From Flaccisagitta enflata (Eukaryota; Chaetognatha; Sagittoidea; Aphragmophora): a stretch of 64,000 bases of DNA. The translations under genes were made by a program, and so were the position numbers. Location of the stretch: positions 60,264,001 through 60,328,000 of the forward strand of contig OZ231127.1 in the NCBI GenBank assembly GCA_965153355.1, written 5' to 3'. The notes under the pieces were generated by a model. That model did not search any database, was not told where the DNA came from, and saw only the letters and a program-made list of their open reading frames with translations. Of this stretch, positions 22,941 through 34,742 are shown in pieces. The stretch's first letter is position 1. Each line of letters begins with the position of its first letter.

Positions 22941-23428
22941 TACACGCACTTGACTGAGTAACAACCTTCTTTATAACAACGTTGAGGATCAAAATGTCAA
23001 AGAAATAAGAACATTTCTAGCAACATCGTCAGCCTCAGAAAATTAAAAATACAACAACATTTCAGCCTCAAGTCCAACCAATAAAAACTTTTCTCTTAGA
23101 TTTGTCATAATTTCCATTGCCTTCAATTGTCAAATGCGGCGGTTTCATAGAAGAGGTGGCTTTTTCTACTGTATTTTAGTTATAATAATTTCTTGTTAAT
23201 GATTTTGGATGATTGGATGATTATTTCATTCCTACTCTAGATCCCTTTTTTCCAGAGAAAGCAGCGAAAGGAATGTTAGAACAGACATCCCAATCAATCG
23301 TTATATTAGAAGATTGATGAGAAAATAATAACAACAGTTTAGCAACGGTTTGAGCCTCATATCGTCATTCAAATAGCAACTGAGCCTCAGAAAAAAATAA
23401 CCCGTTGTTACTCAGTCAAGAGCGTGTA
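22941..23428. mobile_element. inverted-repeat element, TACACGC ends
   Basis: Left TACACGCACTTGACTGAGTA pairs with right TACTCAGTCAAGAGCGTGTA with one mismatch. The interior has repeated CAACAAC/GCCTCA motifs. No target duplication is clear and no coding region is present. A second copy lies at 26591-27078. Confidence 0.65.
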
Positions 23429-23591
23429 CTTGCTAGCTATCGGTCGGCGGGTACCTGCTTTTAACCTACCGTCGGTTTGTTAATAGCTATTACCCGGCTT
23501 ATTGGTAACTACTAATTGATGCGGTTACTATCGATTATTGCTAATGACCTATCTCCTTTACCTCTTTCTCCTCCTCTTCTTCTTCCTCCTA

Positions 23592-23865
23592 CAGTATGAT
23601 TGTTCTGAACTGTAACATAAGATGAGGGCATGGTGCAAAAACTAGAAGGGCTAGCCAAATTCTGAAAAAAGCTCTTGGTAAATATGAGTTTGCAGATTAT
23701 TGCTGGAAAGTTCCAAGGATTTTCTGGAAAAAAATTGATCCTCTTGTTACTTTGTAACTTGAGATCAAAATATGTAAAGTGAAAAAAATGTAGAGATGTT
23801 GGCTGAACTGTTTTTCTTTAAATTGCTCTCATTCTTAAACAGATTGAGCTACAGATTCCAGGTTG
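23592..23865. mobile_element. left part of CAGTATGATT MITE, truncated by duplication junction
   Basis: Identical in layout to 27242-27515 but cut at the tandem-duplication junction, so the right terminus is missing. Confidence 0.85.
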
Positions 23866-24857
23866 GTTGATGAAAAGATAATGTCTAAAAGAGCTCCTGG
23901 GATGTTAGAAATCATAAAAATATACTTCCCCACAAATTTTCAGTTATACCTGATGAATATTGGACGAATTATAACCAAAACAACAAATTACGACAATATG
24001 CAAATGAGCTTTTGGGCGAAAATGGCTAAAAACCCACAAAATCACTCTTTTTTCTCAAAATATGATGATTTTTGCTCTGTTAACCTACTTCAAACCTAGC
24101 AAGCTTTCTTTTGATGAAAAATAGAAGGAAATTTTGATCCTGTTATGTACATGACAGTGTTGTATACATGCCAAAAGACACTTTTTGAGTTCTTGACAGG
24201 GGGAAAATTGCTAAAAACTCATTAAAATTGCTCTTTCTTTACAAATCATGATTGTTTTTAATTGTGCAATGTATTCCAAACTTAAAGAGCACTTATTTGT
24301 TTAAGAATAGAATAAAATTTCTCAATCTAATGTTTATAGCAGTGATATTTAGATAGCCTACAGACATTAACCTGGATTGAAAACCTATTGAATGAGATAA
24401 TTGAATGTTTATATATCTAACATGAGTGAATGTAGCCAATACAATCTTTATATATCTGAGTACATACAAATATCAAGGTCATGGACATAGACAATGCCTA
24501 AAGCCTTGACATTGTATTGCTCAAAAAAACAGCAACCATATAAGTTCTGAAAGTGATTTCTACATGAACATACTCACTTTTTCATTTTGGGTTGTTTTTA
24601 GATATTAACTCTTTATGGTTGATTTAAAAAGTCTCAAAATGTGTATAACTACATTTGCACACCCTCACACCCCTGGTGTGCCTGTTGCTGATGATTCTAG
24701 CTGTTGATTAAAAAATCTTACATCAAACAATGTATTAAGTTGTGAACATGCAACTCTACAACCTGCTATGACAGTTGGTTCTTCTGTTTGTTTCTCCAGC
24801 CATCCATCTATCAGACTTATTTGATTACTGCTCCTATCTTGAATCTAAGGTCAACCA

Positions 24858-24906
24858 TTTTTTAGTCGTTACACGCGACTAGAGTAGCTGTGTATCTGGC
24901 CTTGTT
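24858..24906 (-). repeat. CGCGACT repeat remnant, duplicated copy
   Basis: TTTTTTAGTCGTTACACGCGACTAG joined directly to GTAGCTGTGTATCTGGCCTTGTT; the whole middle is deleted. The same remnant is at 21208-21256 in the first unit. Confidence 0.75.
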
Positions 24907-25367
24907 CTTTTTATAAAAAAACAGTTTTCTCTTAAGATTATTCATCTCATATCTATCATATCTTTTTGTTACTGATACATACACCTGTCAGTTATTCATC
25001 ATCAAATACATCTTGTTGCAACATTCTTATTGAATGGATTTCTTTATAATTCAGAGCAAAAATGTTTTTAGTTATGAAAGTTTCTTTGTATGTCAAGAAC
25101 TCAGAAAGTGATCTACAGCTCGTATATAACACTGTCATGTACATAACATGATCAAAGAGTCCTTCAATTTTTTTTCAAAAGAAAGCTTGCTAGGTTTGAA
25201 GTAGGTTTACAGAGCAAAAAACACCATATTTTGGCAAGAAACAGCGATTTTGTGGGTTTTTAGCAATTTCGCCCAAAAGCTCATTTGCATATTGTCGTAA
25301 TTTGGTTTTTTGGTTATAATTCGTCCAATATTCATCAGGTATGCCTGAAAATTTGTGGGGAAGTATA

Positions 25368-26132
25368 CAGGGAATACCCTGCAAAGTGCCACCAAAGAAA
25401 ACGTCATATTTCTGCTTCAAGAAATGATAATTTAATTCTGAAAAAAGTTCCTGAAAGATCTTTCAAACCGATTTTGTCTGTATTAAACTAACAAATTGGG
25501 TTTTGAAAAAATAACCGACCCAGAATAAGTGAAAAATGCCCAAATTTTGAAAAAAAATCACGGTTTATCTAAAAAAAAAGAAAGAATTGCTCATTTTTTC
25601 TCTGCTACTTACCAACAAATTGTGCCATACTGCTGAAAAAGGTCTCTAATTGAAGGTTTTTTTCTAAAGAATTGGTATCAGACAAATTTTGAGTTTCTTA
25701 TCATATTTTTATCAAATTAATACATTTTTCACAGAGATTTCAAGAGCGAAAATGTTGTTTTTGGCCTCTGATAGGCAAATTTCTGATCTTACATAGACTT
25801 ACAGCCTGATCATTTTGTGCATTCATAATCTACTTCAAAATATCTTTCATTCAAGCCCTCACCTGGAATTTTTGCTCAATAGGTTGAGAAATTTTATCAA
25901 AATCAGTGAACCCACTCCAAAACCCCCAAAAAGCAAAATGCTTGCCTCGCCATTTTTAAGATTTCTTTCCATGCAACAGTACAGACACAGTTTTGAAGTT
26001 GTGTTCATTTTTTTTGCATCTCATAAAATTGGTTTAAAAAAGCTTTCTAGAACTTTTTTCAGAATTTGATTATCTCTTCTATAAGCTAAAATATGACGTT
26101 TTCTTTGGTGGCACTTTACGGGGTATTCCCTG
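25368..26132. mobile_element. second copy of the nested CAGGGAATAC MITE
   Basis: The tandem-duplicated copy of 21719-22482, with a few single-base differences. Confidence 0.88.
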
Positions 26133-26590
26133 TATTTTTATGATTTCTAACATCCCATGAGCTCTTTTAGACATTATCTTTTCATCAAGGCTGATTTTTT
26201 TTATTTTTGGAGTTTTATAATGCATTTTAGGCATCTTAACGTTGACGAAATGTTGTGAAATTTTTCACAAATATTCAGCAGATGATTATTTATCAATACC
26301 AGGGCATGTTATTTCTTCAGAGATGTATCTTTATGCTGTTTATCTAAAAAAACCACCATTTTTTGCCAAAAAAAGTGCTTCCAATTTTTTTGGCTCGCAA
26401 TCGGGTAAAATAAAGTTGATATTCTTAATCTACACCTTTTTTAAGACTAGTGTGCAAAAATTTGGAGACGGTTTAATTTTTTTTTTCAGAACTCTTAAAA
26501 TTGAGCTTTTGGGCTAGCGGATATTAGACCGTTGGTACATCACATGCCATGGTCACAGATTTGACAGTCCTGTGGAGCTCGTTTAATGAT

Positions 26591-27078
26591 TACACGCACT
26601 TGACTGAGTAACAACCTTCTTTATAACAACGTTGAGGATCAAAATGTCAAAGAAATAAGAACATTTCTAGCAACATCGTCAGCCTCAGAAAATTAAAAAT
26701 ACAACAACATTTCAGCCTCAAGTCCAACCAATAAAAACTTTTCTCTTAGATTCGTCATAATTTCCATTGCCTTCAATTGTCAAATGCGGCGGTTTCATAG
26801 AAGAGGTGGCTTTTTCTACTGTATTTTAGTTATAATAATTTCTTGTTAATGATTTTGGATGATTGGATGATTATTTCATTCCTACTCTAGATCCCTTTTT
26901 TCCAGAGAAAGCAGCGAAAGGAATGTTAGAACAGACATCCCAATCAATCGTTATATTAGAAGATTGATGAGAAAATAATAACAACAGTTTAGCAACGGTT
27001 TGAGCCTCATATCGTCATTCAAATAGCAACTGAGCCTCAGAAAAAAATAACCCGTTGTTACTCAGTCAAGAGCATGTA
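26591..27078. mobile_element. second copy of the TACACGC inverted-repeat element
   Basis: The tandem-duplicated copy of 22941-23428. The right terminus carries one extra substitution (GCATGTA). Confidence 0.65.
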
Positions 27079-27241
27079 CTTGCTAGCTATCGGTCGGCGG
27101 GTACCTGCTTTTAACCTACCGTCGGTTTGTTAATAGCTATTACCCGGCTTATTGGTAACTACTAATTGATGCGGTTACTATCGATTATTGCTAATGACCT
27201 ATCTCCTTTACCTCTTTCTCCTCCTCTTCTTCTTCCTCCTA

Positions 27242-28002
27242 CAGTATGATTGTTCTGAACTGTAACATAAGATGAGGGCATGGTGCAAAAACTAGAAGGG
27301 CTAGCCAAATTCTGAAAAAAGCTCTTGGTAAATATGAGTTTGCAGATTATTGCTGGAAAGTTCCAAGGATTTTCTGGAAAAAAATTGATCCTCTTGTTAC
27401 TTTGTAACTTGAGATCAAAATATGTAAAGTGAAAAAAATGTAGAGATATTGGCTGAACTGTTTTTCTTTAAATTGCTCTCATTCTTAAACGGATTGAGCT
27501 ACAGATTCCAGGTTGGTCTCAAATGAAAGATTTTTAAAAGTAGTTTTTAAGAAAAGCTTGAGAGATTTGCCTAATTTGAGTCTTGATTGTATTTCATGAA
27601 CTGAAAGTCAATTCTGCACAAAAGTTTTCCTGAAAAGACAATATCATTTATGCTTTACTTGATAACTCTCTAAAAATGCCTTTTTCTCATTTTTCCTCCT
27701 AAAACTACATCAAAGTATCTTTCATTTGAGACCAATCTGGGATCAGTAGCTCTAACCATTTAGAAATGAGTGCAATCTGAAGGAGGGCAGTTCGTTCTAG
27801 TTATAATAAAATCACCCTTTTTGCAGAAATTACCATCCAGTTCATGATGTGTTAATTGGATCAAATTCAACAAAAAAAATCCTTGGAATTTTCTTACAAA
27901 AATCTGCAAACTCTTTTAAGGACTGTTTTCAGAATTTGGCTGGCCCTTTCAGTTTTTGCGTTATGTCCTCATCTTATGTTACAGTTCAGAACAATCATAC
28001 TG
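27242..28002. mobile_element. CAGTATGATT MITE, complete, TA flanked
   Basis: Termini are CAGTATGATTGTTCTGAAC and its exact complement, with TA outside both ends (27240-27241 and 28003-28004). The inverted arms extend nearly 300 bases with mismatches, and ATTGCTCTCATTC at 27471 pairs with the 27770 region. There is no coding capacity. TA duplication and CAGT ends indicate a Tc1/mariner-type non-autonomous element. Confidence 0.85.
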
Positions 28003-28108
28003 TAGCAGTAAGTCGCCGGTAAACTTAACATTTCTGTATGTTCTATGTCTATCTACTTCATCCTGTCTGTCTATTTTTCTGTCTATCTGTCTGTGTGACA
28101 TGACTTTT

Positions 28109-28121
<13 letters not shown>

Positions 28122-28175
<54 letters not shown>
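28122..28175 (+). repeat. (CT)n microsatellite with TGTC lead
   Basis: A dinucleotide tract preceded by imperfect CTGT/TCTG tetranucleotides from about 28045. Confidence 0.9.
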
Positions 28176-28178
<3 letters not shown>

Positions 28179-28256
28179 TCAATCCTGGATTAGCTTTGAT
28201 TCTTTTTCATTGAGAAAGACTGTGAACGAGTGAGTTGAGATCCATTCATCTTCAAA

Positions 28257-29819
28257 ACAAGGCCAACAGGCAACACCTATAAGACATGCTGCACAATCGT
28301 ATCAAATTTTTTATTCATGCACTTTTAAATCAATTTCTTCTAGTTAATAACAAATATTCTTTCAAATGCAACAAATGGTTATTGTCAGCAAGCAAAGGGT
28401 ATGAACGGCAAACACATAGCCAAATCAATTGTCACTGGAACGATCATAACCATCCTCTGAGACATAATTCAGAGCAAAAATAGGGTAAACATGTGTAACA
28501 AAAAATGCGATAAGGCTATCTTGAAAATAACAAATCTGTGAAATGTGTCAAAATTTTGCATTTTTTAAAACATACGACTTTAGATATACTTATTTACAAG
28601 AGTCGCACGTTCTTGGTTTATGTAATTTTTGATTCCCTATGCAAATTTGTTATTTTCAGTAGACACAAGTCAGGTGACAAAATAGAAAAATTCTGATCTC
28701 AATATCTATTATTTTCAAAAGAATGTCAAACTTTAACAAAAGCAGAAGAAGACTTGCAGATTTCACCAATAGCTAGATCAAGGGACATTCTTTTATTTTC
28801 TCATTAGTTTTCAATGGATAACTGTAAATTGATATTTTTGAATTAATGTCTAATAATGGCCTAAATATGCAAATTATATACAATTAAGAAAAAATGATTT
28901 TCTGAAAGTTGTAGGGGCAATTAAGCTTGCCAATATGCAAAATATCTCTTACCCTAAGGTGTATTAAGGCCCTTATCAAAAATTTTGGAAAAAGATCAGC
29001 TATCATGAAAAATTTCTAATTTATGCATGAATAAAAAATTCCGCCCTAAATTATTCTATGAAAGTTGGACAACATTACTACTCAACCCTACTTTAATACA
29101 GGATGAGAGCCTTTGGAGCTCTCACTGGTGTTTAATCCGGACCCATCACAACTATCCTTTAAATTTCTAAAGAAATATTCCCTATTCAGAAATTATCACA
29201 AGACTGGTCAAAAGTTATGCATCATTTTAAAAAAATCACAAATTTCTGTCTATACATGAGATATGCAGACCACAAGAAAACACTTGATAAATATGGCGGG
29301 TCGAAGGAGACCATATCCATCTGGGCACCTTCTCATACTCCTCATATACCAAAAATAGCAAGAAACTGAAACTCTCTTCTTATTGAAACAACCCTTTCAA
29401 AAAATCTTATGTCAACCCCAAAATCTGAAATCAAAATTCCTTGTAATATTTCATCCCAATCGTTACAAACAAATTACCAAATGATGAGGTAGCTATCGAA
29501 GGGTAATCTAGATATCAAAGGCAATGTTGTTAGAAACCATACCATTGAAGGCAAGAATCGAGAATCAACCACATGGGATCGCTGGCATTCTATGCCATGG
29601 TACTGAAATATATGAAAGTTGGACAACATTACTACTCTATGTCATAAGTTGCGTGCAAGATTTAGAATGACTAAAAATGACTTAGTATAGTCTCAAATTA
29701 CTTAAAGAAATAAAATTGATAAAAAAAAGTAAAAGTCTGACAGACTAACAGAGCGACCGACCAACTGACAGACGGACGGACAAAGCGGGTTGTAGAGTCG
29801 CGTGCACGCGATTAAAAAA
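28257..29819 (+). repeat. possible long CGCGACT-family member
   Basis: Begins ACAAGGCCAACAGGCAACACC, similar to the confirmed subfamily copy at 61525, and ends with GACCGACC tetranucleotides, GCGGGTTGTAGAGTCGCGTGC and GATTAAAAA. The interior (28300-29640) is AT-rich with no gene. A 26-base direct repeat, ATGAAAGTTGGACAACATTA and following bases, occurs near 29057 and 29612. It may be one 1.56-kb element or two unrelated ends; the 3' end at 29733-29819 alone is certain. Confidence 0.4.
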
Positions 29820-30740
29820 TTCTTGACTCATGGACGATCATCCAATAGAATTCCAGAACAGCAATACATGAGCAAAATTTATTGATCATTTGCCAACTTT
29901 GTAATGTTTCTAATCAAAACAAAGAATCTATTTATTTAATCATATGATTTCTTTGGGTCAAAATGAAAACTGAAATGTATGATGTACAAGAGGAAAAATG
30001 AAGAATAGGATAAATTAAAATAAAAGAATAACAAATAAATCATAAAAAGAAAATGAGAAGTAAAAAAAAAAGAAAAAAGAAAAAAGAATAAGAAAGAAAA
30101 AAAAAGAAAAAATATAAAAGAAAAAAGAAAAAAGAAAAATTAAAAGTAAAATAGAAAAAACAATTTAAAAATTTGTTTAAAAATATAAAATTTTAAAATA
30201 ATGTTTTGTTCAAAGGATCACAAGAAATTATTCATGAATACAACAATAATAAGATTTTTTAAAAATGTAAAACTGAAAAAATAAGGTTTCTTTTTAAATT
30301 AGAATTGCTATTATTGGATGATCAGCGATTTTCAAACATGCAAAAAAAATGTCACTTTGTTAAAAAAACAATCGATAATAACCGCAACAGAAAGTCGTTA
30401 ATAGCAGTATCCGAACCAAACCTATATTCGCGAATATTAATCAATTAATTGAACTGAATTGAACCTTTTTCTTATAGCCAGATCGCCAAAGTATATTGCA
30501 AGCAAATCCTCAAGGGCGGCAATTACAGAACTGATTTTTTTCATTTTATTTCATTCAACTTCATGTACAGTTGGACACTCTGTGTTTCTTTAAAGAACAC
30601 ATTTTTTTTCTTTACTTTTATTGATAGTTATTCATATTCAATGAATACAATGAATTCAGTGGAGCACCGCTAGAGCGCACCCGCTGATAAGGCACGACTA
30701 TAAGGCCCATGGGCCATGGGAGATTCTGTTATTGTTTCTA
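29820..30740. other. A-rich DNA without recognisable gene
   Basis: Contains an A/G-rich stretch of AAGAAAAA type at about 29990-30150. No frame or domain is seen. Confidence 0.55.
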
Positions 30741-30742
30741 TA

Positions 30743-31167
30743 CACTTTTCTTTTTTATAAGAACCTAGTTTATAAGAACATCAAGGCTTCGAATGGCCTC
30801 AAAATTAAGAACATCTTAAGAACATACAAAGGCTTCAAATCTTGAGAAAAAAATTTCGCTTATGATGAAATTGAAAAAATATTTAAAAAACCCTTGAATT
30901 TTAGTATAATTAAGATAATATTTTATGATTTTTAAACAAATACCATAAAAACGTCCCCAGACTTTAATAATTGGTATTTGTTTTAATAGTATTTAACTAA
31001 AATATCTTTAGTATAATTGAGTAATAGTATATTATAAGGTTTCTTATAGTTTATATGGTACTTCAAATTAAGAACGCTCTAAGAACGTTGAAGGTTTCAT
31101 TTGGCCTTGAAAATAAGAACATGAAGCCTTCGAAAAAAAAGTGACGTTCTTATAAAAAAAAAAAGTG
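30743..31167. mobile_element. TA-flanked MITE, CACTTTT ends
   Basis: Left CACTTTTCTTTTTTATAAGAAC pairs with right GTTCTTATAAAAAAAAAAAGTG. TA lies outside each end, and the interior repeats the TAAGAAC and GGCTTC motifs in opposite orientations. It is 425 bp and non-coding. Confidence 0.7.
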
Positions 31168-31231
31168 TATTTGCATTAAGTCAGCTCCACTTCAGGGCAT
31201 AATTTTGGCTGGTCCCTTGAGATGCGTTCTA

Positions 31232-31764
31232 CTGTATGTTTATAATCAAATGAAACAGAAGATGACGGTACAACTCAAAAACAAATAAGGATAATCAAAT
31301 TCTGCAAAAAGTATCTGAAAGAGTACGTTCTGGCATTTATTTGAGCCAATTCTTGGCTTATGGTGTCAAATAGTTAAGCTTCAATCTACATTTAAAGAAA
31401 AACACTTTTTCACTTTTTTCGACTAAAGATGAAAGATGAGATTTTTCAATTTGGCCCTTTTAAACAGAAACGGTAATTGCTCATCTTAATAAGCAATGTG
31501 TGTGAGATTTCTGATAGCAAACAAGAGTTTTCTAGGTAAATGGTTCATTCCATCTAAAACATCTCAGAAAAAAACAATTTTTTAGACTGAAATTGGAGGA
31601 AAATCATGTGATAATGCGGATTGTAGCTAGACCGCTTGAGATCAAAAGCTAAGATTTTGCACAAACAAATGCCAGAACATACTCTTTCAGGTTTTCTTTT
31701 TCGGAATTTATCTCAATTCGTTTCTGAGTTTCATCTTTTGTTTCATAAGAGAATAAACATACTG
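31232..31764. mobile_element. degenerate inverted-repeat element, (C)TGTATGTTTAT ends
   Basis: CTGTATGTTTATAATC at the left pairs imperfectly with the right terminus ending ATAAACATACTG, and GTACGTTCTGGCATTTATTTG pairs with ACAAATGCCAGAACATAC. A TA flank is present only at the left. It is probably an old relative of the CAGTATGATT family. Confidence 0.55.
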
Positions 31765-32116
31765 TTTGCGGAAGGGGGGTGTTGTACACCCCAGCCCACT
31801 CATATATAACAATATTGTGACTCCATATAAGTGATATAACTAGTTTTTTGCCAGTTTTTGGCTATATGGGTAGGCTTGCAGCTTATCCAAGCCCACTGGT
31901 GCACTCACTTTGTTGCAAGCTTGTAAATTATCACCTAGGACATTTCAATGTTCAAATGTTTTTCAACTAAATAAATTCTAAAAACGACTCTTTCTTTGCT
32001 GAAAATATCATAAGAATTATCATCCCAGCCCAAAAATGGCACAATTTGCAAATATTGCCCCAAATACAAAAATCAATTTCTACCCTGTTTCAAAAAGTCG
32101 ATTTTCTGCCAATCAT

Positions 32117-32273
32117 TTCTAGGCGCGGACACACGACTCCACACCTTGCTATGTCAGTCGGTAGGTCGGTTCGTCCATCCGTCAGTCTGTAATAGTGTCA
32201 ATTTTGAACGGTTTTTGCATTGCTGCTCCTGCCCAACCGTCCGCGACTGGATTGCCGTGTTTCCAGCCTTGTT
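32117..32273 (-). repeat. CGCGACT repeat, short form
   Basis: Same arrangement as 19259-19416: GCGCGGACACACGAC, the GTCGGTAGG array, CTGCTCCTGCCCAACCGTCC, and an end of TTTCCAGCCTTGTT. Confidence 0.8.
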
Positions 32274-32370
32274 AAAATCGCAAACAGGATATTATGGCTG
32301 AAAAAGGCTTCATAAGAATTGATACAAACTCATACTATCTTGCTAAAAGGTATATAGAAAAGATTAAATA

Positions 32371-32957
32371 CAGTATGATTTTTTTGGAATGCAACATAAG
32401 AAACCTATATATCTTGGCTCCTGAGCATCGTAGCAAGATGCGGATTGTACCATTGGATAGAGCGCAAAAAACTGTTTTTTCTATGTTTTCTCCAATATCA
32501 TAATGCGATATGACATATCTCTACCACTATCCCAGTAAAGACATTGAAATCTCTAAAACCCTGAAATTGGCTGTCAAATTCTCCTTTTAAAAAAGAAAAG
32601 GAGGCTCATACAATCAAATTATTTGCAATCATAGGGCCAACTGAATCATGACACAAATTTTGCTAAAGTTTGATAAAAAAATCACAAGGAAGCTCCGTGA
32701 TTGTTAATCATTAGATCTACCGAACCTCATCTTTATTTGAAGAGGGAGAATCAGGTAGCCATTTTCAAAGTGTTTGAGATTCCAATGTTTTTACTGTAAA
32801 TGTGGTAGCGATACATCATATTACATCATGATATCAGAAAAAACACAGAAAAAACAGTTTTTTGAGCCTATCCAACGGTGCAATCCGCATCTTGCTGCGA
32901 TACTCAGGAGCCAAGATATATAGGTTTGTAATGTTGCATTCCAAAAAAATCATACTG
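32371..32957. mobile_element. CAGTATGATT MITE with about 150-bp inverted arms
   Basis: Termini are CAGTATGATTTTTTTGGAAT and its exact complement, with TA outside (32369-32370 and 32958-32959). Arms pair for about 150 bases with few mismatches (for example TATATATCTTGGCTCCTGAG). The first ten terminal bases are shared with 27242-28002, so both were probably moved by the same transposase. It is non-coding. Confidence 0.88.
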
Positions 32958-33039
32958 TACAGTCCATTTATTAATCAATGAATACATAAAACATTTGTAA
33001 AACTAAACTAGTATTTTGTGGGACCTTTCTGGGCATTAA

Positions 33040-33240
33040 GTCCAGAGGCCTGTAGAGGCCTGTACACCCTATACAAATTATAGGGGCCCGGGCCTCAGGG
33101 GGGCCTGGAGAGCCCCTGAATGGTTGTAGAAATAAAGAGAAAAGAGAAAAGAGAAAAGAGAAAAAGAAAAGAAAAGAAAAAAAAAGAAGAAGAAAAAAAA
33201 GAAAAAGTAAGTAAAAGAAAAAAAAAGGGAAGAGAAAAAG
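33040..33240 (+). repeat. GGCCTG-rich segment and A/G-rich tract
   Basis: GGCCCGGGCCTCAGGGGGGCC and GGAGAGCCCCT (33085-33120) recur in related form at 52340-52410 (GGGGTCCGGGACTCAGGG). An A/G tract follows to about 33235. Confidence 0.6.
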
Positions 33241-33267
33241 AAATAACCAGTGACGCTGGGTCACAAT

Positions 33268-33465
33268 ATCGTTGCGGACGGGTGGGCAGGGGCATCCAAC
33301 CCCCATCCACAGCCAAACCCTCCTCTGACATTCAAACATACACAAAAAGTATCAAAAATGCTTGTTTTCCCACTTTGAAATTTGATGACCCCGGACGGAC
33401 GGACGGACGGACGGATGGACGGACGGACAAAGCCTCTAATAGAGTTGCGTGTCCTCAACTAAAAA
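33268..33465 (+). repeat. CGCGACT repeat, CGGACGGGTGGG subtype
   Basis: Contains CGGACGGGTGGGCAGGGGC, a distinct middle with CAAACATACACAAAAAGT and TTTTCCCACTTTGAAA, a GGAC array, and the end GTTGCGTGTCCTCAACTAAAAA. A related middle occurs at 56203-56415, 57372-57549 and 62690-62881. Confidence 0.75.
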
Positions 33466-33589
33466 GAAGAAAAAAACAGAAAACAAATCTTAAAATATCA
33501 AGTTAAGAAGACTGCATGGGCTATCATTGGGCTAACATATGCGTGAAAATTGGGGGGGGAGGATTTTTTAATTGTGTAAGGGCCCGGAA

Positions 33590-33735
33590 TTCCTCTACTG
33601 GCCTCTCTTGGGCCTTTAAGTTAGGATTTAGGCCTCGAGATTGGGATTTGGGGCTCGAGACTGGGATTTGAGCGGTGGGACGAAGGAGAAGAAAGAGAAA
33701 ATTCTCTATATGTGTGAAAGCATAGGTCATCACCC
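33590..33735 (+). repeat. GGGATTTG/GCCTCGAG minisatellite with GTGTGAAAGCATAGGTCATC tail
   Basis: About five units of roughly 20 bases of the type GGCCTCGAGACTGGGATTTG. The tail GTGTGAAAGCATAGGTCATC is shared with 52570-52815, so this is one dispersed family. Confidence 0.7.
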
Positions 33736-33848
33736 CCTTTGGGGCCGCTGCCCTGCTTCCCCTCCAACTTCGAGCACAACCTACTTAGGCAGGGCACGGG
33801 TACTGCTGACCAATTTATACTTTTGCGACTATCAAAAAAATTTCATAG

Positions 33849-33945
33849 TTTTTAGTCGCCACTCTACATGTTGCTCTGTGGTTGCTTTGTCAGCCAATCC
33901 GTCGGTTGGTCAGTCCCTCTGTTCGTCGGTCCTTCTGTCACATTC
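33849..33945 (-). repeat. CGCGACT repeat, 3' fragment
   Basis: TTTTTAGTCGCCACTCTAC followed by CCGTCGGTTGGTC-type tetranucleotides. Confidence 0.6.
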
Positions 33946-34021
33946 CTAAATTCTTGACTTTGTTGGGTATGTATCTTAAGGTAAAACAAATTGTAAATTA
34001 ATCATTTCTGGTCTATTGGTT

Positions 34022-34210
34022 GGTCAGTAGGGAGGAAGGAAGGAAGATAGGAAGGAAGGAAGGAAAGAAGGGAAGAAGGAAGGAAGGAAGGAGGAAAAGA
34101 AAAATGAAAGAAACAAATGGTAGGAAGGAAGGAAGGAAGGAAGGAAGGAAGGAAGGAAGGAAGGAAGGAAGGAAGGAATCGGGGGAGGGAGGAAGAAAGG
34201 AAAGAAGTAT
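34022..34210 (+). repeat. (GGAA)n microsatellite
   Basis: An imperfect then perfect GGAA tract, perfect from about 34127 to 34180. Confidence 0.95.
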
Positions 34211-34683
34211 GTAGTTGTAACTGTAAAACGAAGAATGCGACTGTTGGTCCGTTGGACTTGTTTTTGTACCTTCTAATGATTTTTAATGCATATAATGATA
34301 TAAATCATAATCGTGCACTAATTATGAACTTCCCTTGTAAAAGAATAGTGTTTTGAATATTTGAATTTTTTCGTAGGAATTGCTTTGACCATAGAATTTT
34401 CCCTTTAGTGTGCACCTTGACTTAATGACTTATTGCAGGGTGCAACGGTGTCATAAAAAAAAAGTTTTAACAGTTTGAAAATATATCTTAAATTTGTTAT
34501 TACAACCATTATTGCAAAATTTTGGCAATCCTGAAGATCGAGGTACCGAGATTCTGAGAACCAAAAGAGTAAAGACCATGTTCTTTTGTTTCTCATTCCA
34601 ACCTAAATGTTTGGGATAAGGGCTAGTGTTTGGGCTGGCTTAGAGATAAGGATAGGGTTAGGGCTGGGTTGAAGATAGGCCCT

Positions 34684-34742
34684 TTTTATCACTGCCCCGC
34701 CCACCCGCACGCGACTGGGGTAGCTGTGTATCTGGCCTTGTT
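34684..34742 (-). repeat. CGCGACT repeat, 5' fragment
   Basis: CACTGCCCCGCCCACCCGCACGC then GACTGGGGTAGCTGTGTATC and GGCCTTGTT; the remainder is missing. Confidence 0.7.

Larger units (their letters stand above)
20215..27515 (+). repeat. 3.65-kb tandem duplication
   Basis: 20215-23865 is repeated at 23866-27515 with only scattered substitutions and single-base indels, about 99 percent identical by eye. The junction at 23861-23870 joins GGTTGG from the unit end to GTTGATGAAAAG from the unit start, with about 2 bp of shared sequence. The unit starts inside the left arm of the foldback element and ends inside a TA-flanked MITE, so both are truncated at the junction. This postdates all insertions within it. 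An assembly artefact is possible. Confidence 0.9.

Noticed and set aside
32294-32503. 69-codon frame on the plus strand
   Set aside because: It lies across the left arm of the CAGTATGATT MITE, and its complement occurs in the other arm.
33120-33510. CRISPR-like array suggested by the many short repeats
   Set aside because: The tetranucleotide arrays (GGAC, GACC, GACA) have no spacers, and the genome is eukaryotic.
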